64,000 nucleotides of DNA from positions 13,929-77,928 of the forward strand of contig CAZVYY010000018.1 of NCBI GenBank assembly GCA_964630775.1. Direction: 5' to 3'. Positions 26,141-33,788 of this stretch are shown here, one piece after another. The notes under the pieces are model-generated. The model did no database searches, was not told the DNA's origin, and worked only from the letters and a program-made list of their open reading frames with translations. Every line of letters begins with the position of its first letter. The first letter of the stretch is position 1. Both the position numbers and the translations under genes were made by a program. This DNA is from Anaeroglomus sp964630775 (GTDB lineage: Bacteria > Planctomycetota > Phycisphaerae > Sedimentisphaerales > Anaerohalosphaeraceae).

Positions 26141-26698
26141 ATGACATACTCTCTTACGCTTTCGCTGCCCGATTGGGTCACGGCTTTCCTTGCCGGACAA
26201 TCCGAGGTATTTGCTGATCTTAACAGTCGAATGAAGCTGGCTGTCACTCTGTCCTCGCTGAATATCGAGCATCAGACAGGAGGCCCCTTCGGGGCCGCTA
26301 TCTTCGACATCTCCAGCGGCACACTCATCTCCGCAGGCGTCAACATCGTCGTCCCGGGCAAATGCAGCCTCGCCCATGCGGAAATGGTTGCCATCGCCCT
26401 GGCTCAAAAAGCCCTCGACACGCACGACCTTGGCAGTCGGGGAATCTATCAGCTTGTCACGAGCTGCCAGCCCTGCGCAATGTGTCTGGGGGCGATCCCC
26501 TGGTCAGGGGTCAAATCGCTGGTTTGCGGCGCACGGGGTGAAGATGCCGAGGCCATCGGATTCAATGAAGGAGCAAAGCCGGACAACTGGATTAACCACC
26601 TCCACAGACGCGGCATCGAGACCACCTGCGATATCCTTCGACAACAAGCCGCAGAGGTCTTAAGCCGCTACGGTGCAACGGGAGGTGTCCGATATTAA
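26141..26698 (+). CDS. Nucleoside/guanine deaminase-like zinc enzyme
   Basis: A 185-residue CMP/dCMP-deaminase superfamily protein. The zinc site is visible as HAEMVA (His ligand and catalytic Glu) and SCQPCAMC (two Cys ligands). GGPFGAAIFD and the general layout resemble bacterial guanine deaminases and cytosine-type salvage enzymes more than tRNA adenosine deaminase. It would hydrolyse the exocyclic amine of a purine or pyrimidine base. It stands alone between the GH5 terminator and a convergent FHA-GAF gene. Confidence 0.87.
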   Translation: MTYSLTLSLPDWVTAFLAGQSEVFADLNSRMKLAVTLSSLNIEHQTGGPFGAAIFDISSGTLISAGVNIVVPGKCSLAHAEMVAIALAQKALDTHDLGSRGIYQLVTSCQPCAMCLGAIPWSGVKSLVCGARGEDAEAIGFNEGAKPDNWINHLHRRGIETTCDILRQQAAEVLSRYGATGGVRY

Positions 26699-26720
26699 TC
26701 TTTCACAGAAAGCACCTGTT

Positions 26721-27599
26721 TTAGTGCTTGTCCATTTTTGAGATATAACACCCCACAAATGTCGTAATCATCAGCAGATAATCCAGTTCAGCCAGACTGT
26801 AATGGGTATGGTCAATCGAGTTTTCCAGATAAACCACGCCAAAACAGTTGTTTTCAAATAAAATCGGCGAGATAATCACTGACCGGATTCCTCGGTTGGT
26901 AATCTGCTTTGGAAGCTGGTGAATCAGCAGCGGAATATGTTTTTCCTGAACCTCATTTAGACTGGCCGGGATTGCCAGGTCGGCACGCTGCAGGATTTCC
27001 GTGGTAATCTTCCGTCCGCCCTGCACTTCCATCGGCCCAGTTGGGTTTTTGCGTAATCCAATCCAGACATTGGTCGCCTGCAATTGGCCCAGCAGCAAAT
27101 CAGCCAGCGTTGCATACAATGGCTGTAAACCCTTAACAGACGTGATTTTATCCATCGCCTGGCAGAATTGCTTAATGCGTTTGGCTGGAAATTTAATCGG
27201 AGGAGCATCCCCTGCCTCAGCGTTGCGTTCCACGGTATGCAGGTCTTTGCGAATCTGATCCCCAACCACCGTGTCTTCCATCTGGGTTATCTTGTTCACA
27301 TCAACATCGTCTTCTTCGAGGCTGACACGGATGGTAAAATCGGCAATTTGGATAGTATCGCCATTCTTGAGTTCGCTTTTGTGAATAGCGGTCTGATTCA
27401 GGTAGGTTTTGTTGGCAGACCCCAAGTCTTCAACGATCCAGGAGCCGTCGCGTGTGGTATAAATTACGGCATGCTGACGGGACACCGCCGCATCGGGGAG
27501 AAAGACCTGGCTGCCGGTCTGCCGTCCGATATAAATCGGACCCCGGTCGAAACGCAATTCGTTAACTGAGCTGCCGCCGAGACTTACGAATAGCCGCAT
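26721..27599 (-). CDS. FHA domain plus GAF-like domain protein
   Basis: A 292-residue cytoplasmic protein. The FHA domain (about 14-95) shows IYIGRQTGSQVFLPDAAVSRQHAVIY, EDLGSANKTYLN and NGDTIQI, the phosphothreonine-recognition fold. After a linker comes a GAF-like region (about 150-290) with FENNCFGVVYLEN near its end. FHA-GAF proteins usually join Ser/Thr-kinase signalling to a sensor input; neither a kinase nor an output domain is nearby. ATG 27599 has GGAG 8 bases upstream and begins directly at the FHA domain; the longer start adds 11 unrelated residues. Confidence 0.88.
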   Translation of the reverse strand: MRLFVSLGGSSVNELRFDRGPIYIGRQTGSQVFLPDAAVSRQHAVIYTTRDGSWIVEDLGSANKTYLNQTAIHKSELKNGDTIQIADFTIRVSLEEDDVDVNKITQMEDTVVGDQIRKDLHTVERNAEAGDAPPIKFPAKRIKQFCQAMDKITSVKGLQPLYATLADLLLGQLQATNVWIGLRKNPTGPMEVQGGRKITTEILQRADLAIPASLNEVQEKHIPLLIHQLPKQITNRGIRSVIISPILFENNCFGVVYLENSIDHTHYSLAELDYLLMITTFVGCYISKMDKH

Positions 27600-27650
27600 A
27601 CCTGTTCTCCAGCCCCCCGGTTGTCTAATCACGCCAACATCAACCCCCTT

Positions 27651-27679
27651 ATTGTAATCGGAGCTGACAAAAAAGTCAA
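27651..27679 (-). promoter_or_regulatory. Sigma70-type promoter for the FHA-GAF gene
   Basis: Minus-strand TTGACT, a 17-base spacer and TACAAT, about 50 bases from the start codon. Confidence 0.7.
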
Positions 27680-27788
27680 CCTGCCCATTGGCCGATATTG
27701 CCTTTCCTTTTTAATCCCAACGGATATAATATCCTCGATATCCGGCGACTTGGACCGTACCTTTGTAAAGTAAAGAACAGGATAACCT

Positions 27789-28673
27789 ATGTCCATCAAA
27801 CTATTTCATAGTCTTGGAGTGCTGCTTTTGTCCTGTACTGCAATCGGGCTGCAATACCAGCCGGAGGAAACCCTCGGCACCGACCCCAACGACATCAGCT
27901 ATATTACCAGCGGCCCAAAGGGCTTTTCGCCGCACCCGCCGGTGGAAATCATGGTGGGTATTGAATGGCCGCTGTCGCAGCAGTGGTTTGCCACCGCAAC
28001 GGTCATCGCGCCCAACTATATTGTCACCGCGGCCCACTGGAAACAGATTATCAAGAGCAGTCATCCCCAATGGCCGGTAAACTATAAACTGAAACGACAT
28101 GGACAGGGATTACCCGACAGAGACTATATTATAGTGGATGAACAACATGATGATGCACGCGATATTATGGTCTGCCGGGTGATTATGTCCAGTCCTGCCG
28201 ATCCCAATACGATGATTGACGCCAGCTTTCCGAAACAAATCCCGTTATATGATAAATCCGATGAAGCCGGCAAGATGGTCACTATCGGTTCTTTCGGCAA
28301 GATAGAACGTTATAGCAAGCCGTGGGGAGAATGCACCGAAACCGAGCGCAAGCAGATTCAACGGCTCCGTGCACCGGGCACACTGCATTGGGGACGCAAT
28401 ATCATTGCCGGGGCTGCGCTCTATAAAAAAACCATGCCGATGCTGGTCTTCCGGTATGACCCTGTCGGCAAAGGCGACTCTATACGGCACGAAACCTGCG
28501 GCAATGAGGGCAATTCCGGGGCACCGTGGTTTATTCAGGACGCCTCGGGCCAGTGGTATCTGGCGGGGCTGTTTACCGCCGGTACTGCAGGGCCGCGTAT
28601 CAGTGCCAACCGGGATGTGATTGCAGACATGATCCGCCGAATGAATGCATTCTCAAAGCAGAATGTGTTCTGA
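27789..28673 (+). CDS. Secreted trypsin-like serine protease
   Basis: A 294-residue exported protease of the S1 fold. The signal peptide is MSIKLFHSLGVLLLSCTAIG. The catalytic triad is His in VTAAHW (about residue 79), Asp in HDDARDIMVCRV and Ser in NEGNSGAPWF. The GNSGAP form (instead of GDSGGP) is common in bacterial members. TATAAT at 27725-27730 may be its -10 box. No PDZ domain is present, so it is unlike DegP. The substrate is unknown; it is followed by an unrelated PNPOx-like gene 26 bases on. Confidence 0.88.
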   Translation: MSIKLFHSLGVLLLSCTAIGLQYQPEETLGTDPNDISYITSGPKGFSPHPPVEIMVGIEWPLSQQWFATATVIAPNYIVTAAHWKQIIKSSHPQWPVNYKLKRHGQGLPDRDYIIVDEQHDDARDIMVCRVIMSSPADPNTMIDASFPKQIPLYDKSDEAGKMVTIGSFGKIERYSKPWGECTETERKQIQRLRAPGTLHWGRNIIAGAALYKKTMPMLVFRYDPVGKGDSIRHETCGNEGNSGAPWFIQDASGQWYLAGLFTAGTAGPRISANRDVIADMIRRMNAFSKQNVF

Positions 28674-28699
28674 ATTCAAATCTCAACCAAGGAGAGTAT

Positions 28700-29107
28700 A
28701 TGGATTTTACTGAACTTAAAGCCTTTATTACTCAGGTCCAGTGGGGTTATCTGGCTACCACGGACGGCCAGGTCGTTGGCGTCCGTCCCATGGCAGGTCT
28801 GGCCTGGAATAATAATCAGTTATGGTGTGCCTCAGCGGCGAAGACTGACAAAATTACTCAGCTTAAAAAAGTACCCCATGCTGAATATTGCTTCTGTAAT
28901 CCGACCGGCAGACATATCCGTATTGCCGGGCCCTGCACGATCAGTACCAACACTACTGAAAAACTCTGGTTATATAAAGTCGTTCCGACTTTAAAGGAGC
29001 ACATTTCCGATCCGACATCATCTGACTACGTAGTTATCAAGATGACACCGGACAATGTTCGGGTTATGGAGACAGACTTCACCTACAGCCGTGTGGAAAT
29101 TCCTTAA
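28700..29107 (+). CDS. Pyridoxamine 5'-phosphate oxidase-like split-barrel flavoprotein
   Basis: A 135-residue protein with the PNPOx-like split barrel: WGYLATTDGQVVGVRPM, LWCASAAKTDKITQLKK and AEYCFCNPTGRHIRIAGPC. Small members of this family bind FMN or F420 and reduce varied substrates, and most are uncharacterised. The SD GGAGAG lies just upstream. It is probably co-transcribed with the protease gene. Confidence 0.85.
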   Translation: MDFTELKAFITQVQWGYLATTDGQVVGVRPMAGLAWNNNQLWCASAAKTDKITQLKKVPHAEYCFCNPTGRHIRIAGPCTISTNTTEKLWLYKVVPTLKEHISDPTSSDYVVIKMTPDNVRVMETDFTYSRVEIP

Positions 29108-29134
29108 TCCAGGAATTATCCATTCTGTCGTCTG

Positions 29135-30301
29135 CTATTTTTTACCGTATTTTTTACGATAATCCAGCGGCGTCATGCCCACAGACTGGCGAAAATATCT
29201 GGATATATGGTCATCTCCGGAAAAGCCGATTGACCTGGCAATGTCGGAGATGGACATATTGGAATTCAACAGCATTTCTGCAATTTTATCGGCGCAGGCA
29301 CGCCTGATTTCCTGAGACACCGAACAGCCGACGGCCTTTTTAAATCGCTTCTGCAGGGCGTTTTTGGACAGTCCTGTCTGTTCGGCGACATCGCTGACCT
29401 GCAGCAGCTTGACGGAGTTATGGTGAATATAATTCATGGCTTTGCCGACTTCGTAATCCTTAATCAGGGAAAAATCCGTCGATTGCCGGGTGATGATATT
29501 GGTCGGTTCAATCAGAACCGTCTGCTCCGCGGCTGCAACCGTGCCATCCATCATCTTGTCCAGCAGCTGGGCGGCTTCAAACCCGGCTTTGTAGTAACTG
29601 AGCGCCACACTGGAAATCTTGGGAATCTGCGTCTCGCAGATAATTCGTGTGTTATTGATGCCCAGGACGGCGATTTGCTGGGGGATAAGCAGTCCGGCCA
29701 GCCGGCAGGCCATCAGAATGTTGACGGCAAGGATATCATCGCCGGCCATGATGGCGGCGGGCTTGGGAATGGACTTGAGCCAGTTGGCCAGCAGGTCAAG
29801 CTGCCTGTTCCATGAAATCAGATTCCTGACTCCCTTTCGCAGGAATGGATACGTCTTGAAGCCGGCCTGATTGACACAATGGGTAAAGCTCTCAGCCCGT
29901 TCCTGCATGGGAATTTCATTTTCACACACGTAACAGGCAAAGTTCTTGAATCCCAGCTTGATCAGATAATCCGCTGCCATGGCGCCGATCCGGTTTCCAT
30001 CGCCGAGAATTGCGGGGCGGCCGGGAATCCGCTGCTTGAGATTGCGATGCACGATGATGGGGATTTTGAATTTCAGAATATCTTCCAGATTCTTTCGTGA
30101 ATTCGGCACGATAATGCCGTCCGGCTTGAAATTCGTCAGCCAGCGATATGTCTCACGGTCATCGGCCTCAAAGCGAAGCGAAAGCGGGGAGTACAGCAGC
30201 CACCGTCCATACAATGAAGCATATTCCGCGACGCCGTCCCATATCCCCCAGTCTTCCCGATGGGAGTATAAAAACACAACCTTCTTGCACTCACGCTGCA
30301 T
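29135..30301 (-). CDS. XylR-like regulator: LacI-type sensor plus AraC HTH
   Basis: A 388-residue regulator. The N-terminal two-thirds form a type-1 periplasmic-binding-like sensor (GIWDGVAEYASLYGRW; ILGDGNRIGAMAADYLIKLGFKNFACY; AAIMAGDDILAVNILMACRLAG). The C-terminal ~100 residues are an AraC helix pair (VAEQTGLSKNALQKRFKKAVG; SISDIARSIGFSGDDHISRYFRQSVGMTPLDYRKK). This is the architecture of the xylose activator XylR, so the ligand is probably a sugar. It diverges from the glycan locus starting at 30726, which it likely controls. The SD GAGGAAG precedes the start. Confidence 0.92.
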   Translation of the reverse strand: MQRECKKVVFLYSHREDWGIWDGVAEYASLYGRWLLYSPLSLRFEADDRETYRWLTNFKPDGIIVPNSRKNLEDILKFKIPIIVHRNLKQRIPGRPAILGDGNRIGAMAADYLIKLGFKNFACYVCENEIPMQERAESFTHCVNQAGFKTYPFLRKGVRNLISWNRQLDLLANWLKSIPKPAAIMAGDDILAVNILMACRLAGLLIPQQIAVLGINNTRIICETQIPKISSVALSYYKAGFEAAQLLDKMMDGTVAAAEQTVLIEPTNIITRQSTDFSLIKDYEVGKAMNYIHHNSVKLLQVSDVAEQTGLSKNALQKRFKKAVGCSVSQEIRRACADKIAEMLLNSNMSISDIARSIGFSGDDHISRYFRQSVGMTPLDYRKKYGKK

Positions 30302-30666
30302 TCGTTATCTTCCTCAATCGAAACTAGTTCTCCCGACATCAAGACTTTCCCGGCAATTCCAAACAAAACGCTGAAAGATACGTGTTTAAAAAATCCTTTT
30401 CGTCGAAAACCACCTCAGGCCTCATCATATCGCCGGGATTCAAAAGGTGTCAAGACAAAATCACAGCCTGTCTGCGGTTTGGCGCAACAGGTTTCTGCCG
30501 CCATAATCACTTATCCCCAAGACACAATACCCCACAGGGCAACAGGAACAAAGTCGCTTTCCTGTATTCTACAGGATATTCCCCTGCTTTTATGCTATCA
30601 TAGTATATTTAACTGCTATTCGGGCAAGCAAGGCTATTTTTGGCGGTATTTTAGTGCAAAGTGGCG

Positions 30667-30696
30667 TTCATTTTCTCGCCAGACTGTCGATATAAT
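30667..30696 (+). promoter_or_regulatory. Promoter of the glycan-utilisation locus
   Basis: TTCATT (30667-30672), an 18-base spacer and a perfect TATAAT (30691-30696), 30 bases before the micro-ORF. The poor -35 box suits activator dependence, for example on the divergent AraC-type regulator. No regulator half-sites could be defined in the rest of gap 30302-30725. Confidence 0.55.
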
Positions 30697-30725
30697 AAAC
30701 ACCATGATTTATGAGACTGGGTAAC

Positions 30726-30827
30726 ATGGGAAAAAAATCAGACAATCGTAATGAGTGCATGGACAAAGATTGTACGGCCTGTCATCTCAGAGACGCGGCA
30801 CAACACAGCACATGCAGAATGGGGTAG
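30726..30827 (+). CDS. Putative 33-residue Cys-rich micro-protein
   Basis: The ORF MGKKSDNRNECMDKDCTACH plus 13 residues, with Cys at 11, 16, 19 and 30, including a CxxCH motif. It ends 5 bases before the ATG of the following pseudopilin-like gene. A good -10 box lies 30 bases upstream, but the SD is weak (CTGGG). With no signal peptide the CxxCH is unlikely to bind heme c; a small zinc-binding protein or a leader peptide for translational coupling is more plausible. Short length limits confidence that it is translated. Confidence 0.35.
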   Translation: MGKKSDNRNECMDKDCTACHLRDAAQHSTCRMG

Positions 30828-30832
30828 CAAGT

Positions 30833-31672
30833 ATGGTCAAAGGATACATTAAAAACGGCAGGAACGCCTTTACGCTGCTCGAATTGCTGGTAGTCATCGC
30901 AGTCATCGGACTGCTGATGGCAGTCGTGGCGCCTGCCCTGCAGAAAGCCAAACGCGCGGCCAAAGAAACCATCTGCTGCTCCAATCTGCACCAGTTATCG
31001 ATTGCGGCACTGGCGTATGAACAAAACGAAGGACGTCTGCCGGAACATTATACTGAAAATCCCAGGGGAACCAAACCTCGCGGGGCCTGGTCTGAGCAGT
31101 TGGCCAGCAATGCAGACCTGGTGGACCATCGTCCCCTGTGGCTGCCCTATATCCCGGACCTGAAGTTTCTCAATTGCCCCCTGCTTAAAACACTCGACAT
31201 CAATATCGAAGCCGTTCCGCTGAACAGCCACAGGGTTTATTCCGGCTATATGTTTGTATTCGGCTACTGGCGCGACCGGATGCCTGACGGCCAATGGGGC
31301 CCGGAATCCAGCCGCTGGACAAAAACGAACCAGCACTGGAAATACAATGGCCGTAAAGTCGAGGTACTCGCCGGAGATCGGCTCTATTACTCGGCCCCCA
31401 ATGCCTATTATCGGGTCAATCACGGGCTGAAAATGGGTCTGACGGTCAATTATGTCGAATATAAAGATCCCCGTGATTATGTGGTCAGCGTCTATGAAAA
31501 ATCCGGCGTCACTTCCGACGAAGGGGATCTACGCAAAAAAGTCAATGGTCTGTTTTGTTTTAAGGACGGCTCGGCCGAACAATACGGCGGCGGCGACGAC
31601 CGGCTGGTCGATATTTTCGAGCCTGCCGACCAGAGCGGCAGAGAGGGCGCAGAGTTAATCCCGATGCGCTAA
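30833..31672 (+). CDS. Pseudopilin-like protein (type II secretion)
   Basis: A 279-residue protein with a prepilin N-terminus: basic leader MVKGYIKNGRNA, then FTLLELLVVIAVIGLLMAVV and APALQKAKRAAKETICCSN. The soluble domain is unlike pilins I know and lacks the H-x9-DG motif of the 21577 protein, though NGLFCFKDGSAEQYGG is similarly placed near the end. ATG 30833 was chosen because it gives the usual short basic leader; in-frame ATGs at 30755 and 30812 add unlikely residues. It leads a locus of secreted glycan proteins and may help export or anchor them. Confidence 0.83.
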   Translation: MVKGYIKNGRNAFTLLELLVVIAVIGLLMAVVAPALQKAKRAAKETICCSNLHQLSIAALAYEQNEGRLPEHYTENPRGTKPRGAWSEQLASNADLVDHRPLWLPYIPDLKFLNCPLLKTLDINIEAVPLNSHRVYSGYMFVFGYWRDRMPDGQWGPESSRWTKTNQHWKYNGRKVEVLAGDRLYYSAPNAYYRVNHGLKMGLTVNYVEYKDPRDYVVSVYEKSGVTSDEGDLRKKVNGLFCFKDGSAEQYGGGDDRLVDIFEPADQSGREGAELIPMR

Positions 31673-31756
31673 CCGACCGCGGACAAGGAATTCATTTCAG
31701 GACGACAGGGTATCTATTCAGAACTCTCAAAACTAATTTTTTCAAGGAGTAATTCA

Positions 31757-33631
31757 ATGAAAAGCAGAGCAGTGTGCAGCATCTTGGTGTTAATGTCGAT
31801 GTCATGTCTGGCCGCCACGTACACCTGGAATAATGCCAGCGGTGATCACAATTTTGTCCGGGGTTCCAACTGGAAGGACGCCACCGACAGCACCGTCTTT
31901 ACCATCGCGGATGAATTCCGTATTGACCTCAGCGGAGACGGCGGCTATTCCACCCTGGCTTCCGATGCCATCGGCAACAACCTCAGGGTTGGGTATGGAG
32001 CGACCGGGGAACTGTATATCACTGGAGGAACCTCCGTGTTTAACGGTTCGTGCATGTCCGGAAGAGGCGCCACCACAAAGGGTTACATGTCTATCAGCGG
32101 AGGCGAAATCAGCTTCCTGAACAGCTATTTTACCCTCGGTGAATCCGGCGCCGGTATTCTCGATATCAGCAATGGAACCGTCAAAGCGGCCCGTTTGAAT
32201 ATGGCCACCAAAGCCCTGACCACGTCCCAGTCCAGGCTGTCCATGACGGGCGGCTTGATTGATTTGACCACCTTTCTCGTTTGCGGCACATCGGGAACAG
32301 CCGATTTGATTATGAACGGAGGCCGAATCAATCTGGGATCTTATATGACCATGGCCAAAGATGCCGGCTCAATCGGTCGCTGCACCATCAGCGCCGGGCA
32401 AATCACCATGCCAGACCTGTTGACCGTGGGTGATCTGGGATTGGCTCGTCTGGCAGTGGGTGGTACCGGTCGTATTCGCTGCGGCCAGTTGGCTCTGAAC
32501 AACCAGTCCGCCATACAATTGAATATCAACGGTGCGGCTCCTTATGGAAATCCAATCACAATAACCGCATCGGATTCCACCTTATCCGGTGACTTTGATC
32601 CCAATTTTGTCGCCGGCACGGGAAACGCAGGCTTTTATATCGCCGCGGCTGCCCTTCAAAACAGTATTCTGACCAATGAACCGAATTTGATATCCCCTGC
32701 CGCTGCAGCCAAATGGACCACTCAGATCATTCCTGTCGGCGCCGGCCAGGCCGTATTATTAACTAATTCACAGCCGACAAACAATGTCGCCTGGACCAAC
32801 AACAGCGGTACTCGGTTCTGGAGCAATCCCGGCAACTGGAATACGACACTGGACCCCAATGATATCGCCGTTATCGACCGTGAAAGCACCTCCGGAGCTA
32901 TCGTGAACTCAACGGCGGTCTGCGGCGGGCTTGTCGTCGGCAGCACGGCCAATGGGGCACTGACCGTCTCCAGCGGCTCACTGACCGCAACCAGCTCGGC
33001 CATCATCGGCTCCAGCGGAAATGGCTCACTGGCCATCCACGGCGGAACCTTCTCCGCCGGCAACCTCATCGCGGCACTGAATGCCGGCAGTTCCGCCGAT
33101 ATTCGGATTGACAACAATGCCGTGGTCCGTATTGACGGAATCGCAGGCCTTGGAGCAAACGCCGGCCTGACCCTCTCCGGCCACCAGACCAGTATCGAAT
33201 TCGGCACGCTGACCACGGCCCCGGGGTCTGAAATCAACTTCATACTGGACGGTGCCCTCGGCGTCGGCAACGGCCTGGACGTAAATGGAGATGTTGTCCT
33301 GGCAGGCTCCATTCAGCTTGCCTTTGTCGGGGGAGTTAAAGCGGACGGCACATTTACCCTGCTCCGCAGCTCCGGCACCATCACAGACAAGACCGGCGGA
33401 AATCTGATCCATACCATGCCAGGCTCTGCCGTCAGTTACGCCATCGAGACCGAAGGAACCGAACAGGTCCTGAAAGTAACCCTTTACAGCCCGGCCACCT
33501 GCGAAGAAGTAATTAACGCCGGACTCGGCTATTCCGCCGATATCAATCAGGACTGCAAAGTCAATATGCTGGACTTCGCCGAAATGGCCTCGCAGTGGCT
33601 GGCATGCAATGACCCTCAGCAGTGTAATTGA
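31757..33631 (+). CDS. Secreted beta-repeat protein with dockerin-like C-terminus
   Basis: A 624-residue exported protein: signal peptide MKSRAVCSILVLMSMSCLAA, then many imperfect repeats of the form G-x-L-x-I-S-G-G (GELYITGGTSVF; GYMSISGGEISF; AGILDISNGTV; ADLIMNGGRINL). These suggest an autotransporter-adhesin-like beta-helix. A second repeat block follows at about 360-480. It ends in a dockerin-like module SADINQDCKVNMLDFAEMASQWL. No catalytic motif is visible; a surface adhesin or scaffold role is likely. The SD AAGGAG is strong. Two hairpins follow the gene. Confidence 0.8.
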   Translation: MKSRAVCSILVLMSMSCLAATYTWNNASGDHNFVRGSNWKDATDSTVFTIADEFRIDLSGDGGYSTLASDAIGNNLRVGYGATGELYITGGTSVFNGSCMSGRGATTKGYMSISGGEISFLNSYFTLGESGAGILDISNGTVKAARLNMATKALTTSQSRLSMTGGLIDLTTFLVCGTSGTADLIMNGGRINLGSYMTMAKDAGSIGRCTISAGQITMPDLLTVGDLGLARLAVGGTGRIRCGQLALNNQSAIQLNINGAAPYGNPITITASDSTLSGDFDPNFVAGTGNAGFYIAAAALQNSILTNEPNLISPAAAAKWTTQIIPVGAGQAVLLTNSQPTNNVAWTNNSGTRFWSNPGNWNTTLDPNDIAVIDRESTSGAIVNSTAVCGGLVVGSTANGALTVSSGSLTATSSAIIGSSGNGSLAIHGGTFSAGNLIAALNAGSSADIRIDNNAVVRIDGIAGLGANAGLTLSGHQTSIEFGTLTTAPGSEINFILDGALGVGNGLDVNGDVVLAGSIQLAFVGGVKADGTFTLLRSSGTITDKTGGNLIHTMPGSAVSYAIETEGTEQVLKVTLYSPATCEEVINAGLGYSADINQDCKVNMLDFAEMASQWLACNDPQQCN

Positions 33632-33650
33632 ATTGAATGGAAGATATTAC

Positions 33651-33677
33651 AAATCCCAACTGAACCTTTTGGGATTT
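33651..33677 (+). other. Hairpin after the beta-repeat protein gene
   Basis: AAATCCCAA pairs with TTGGGATTT (9 bp) over a 9-base loop, 20 bases past the stop. There is no T run, so it may protect the 3' end. Confidence 0.5.
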
Positions 33678-33708
33678 GGACACTGTTTTGAATGGATTAA
33701 GGAGGTTC

Positions 33709-33749
33709 GCCTGTAAGGCTTGTCTTGTTACGGGTCTTACAGGCTCTTT
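33709..33749 (+). terminator. Terminator between the beta-repeat and LamG genes
   Basis: GCCTGTAAG pairs with CTTACAGGC (9 bp) across an 18-base loop, followed by TCTTTTATT. It may partly terminate, lowering expression of downstream genes. Confidence 0.6.
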
Positions 33750-33788
33750 TATTGGAAAAGGATTTTTCCCGGATTCAAACAGGGTGAA

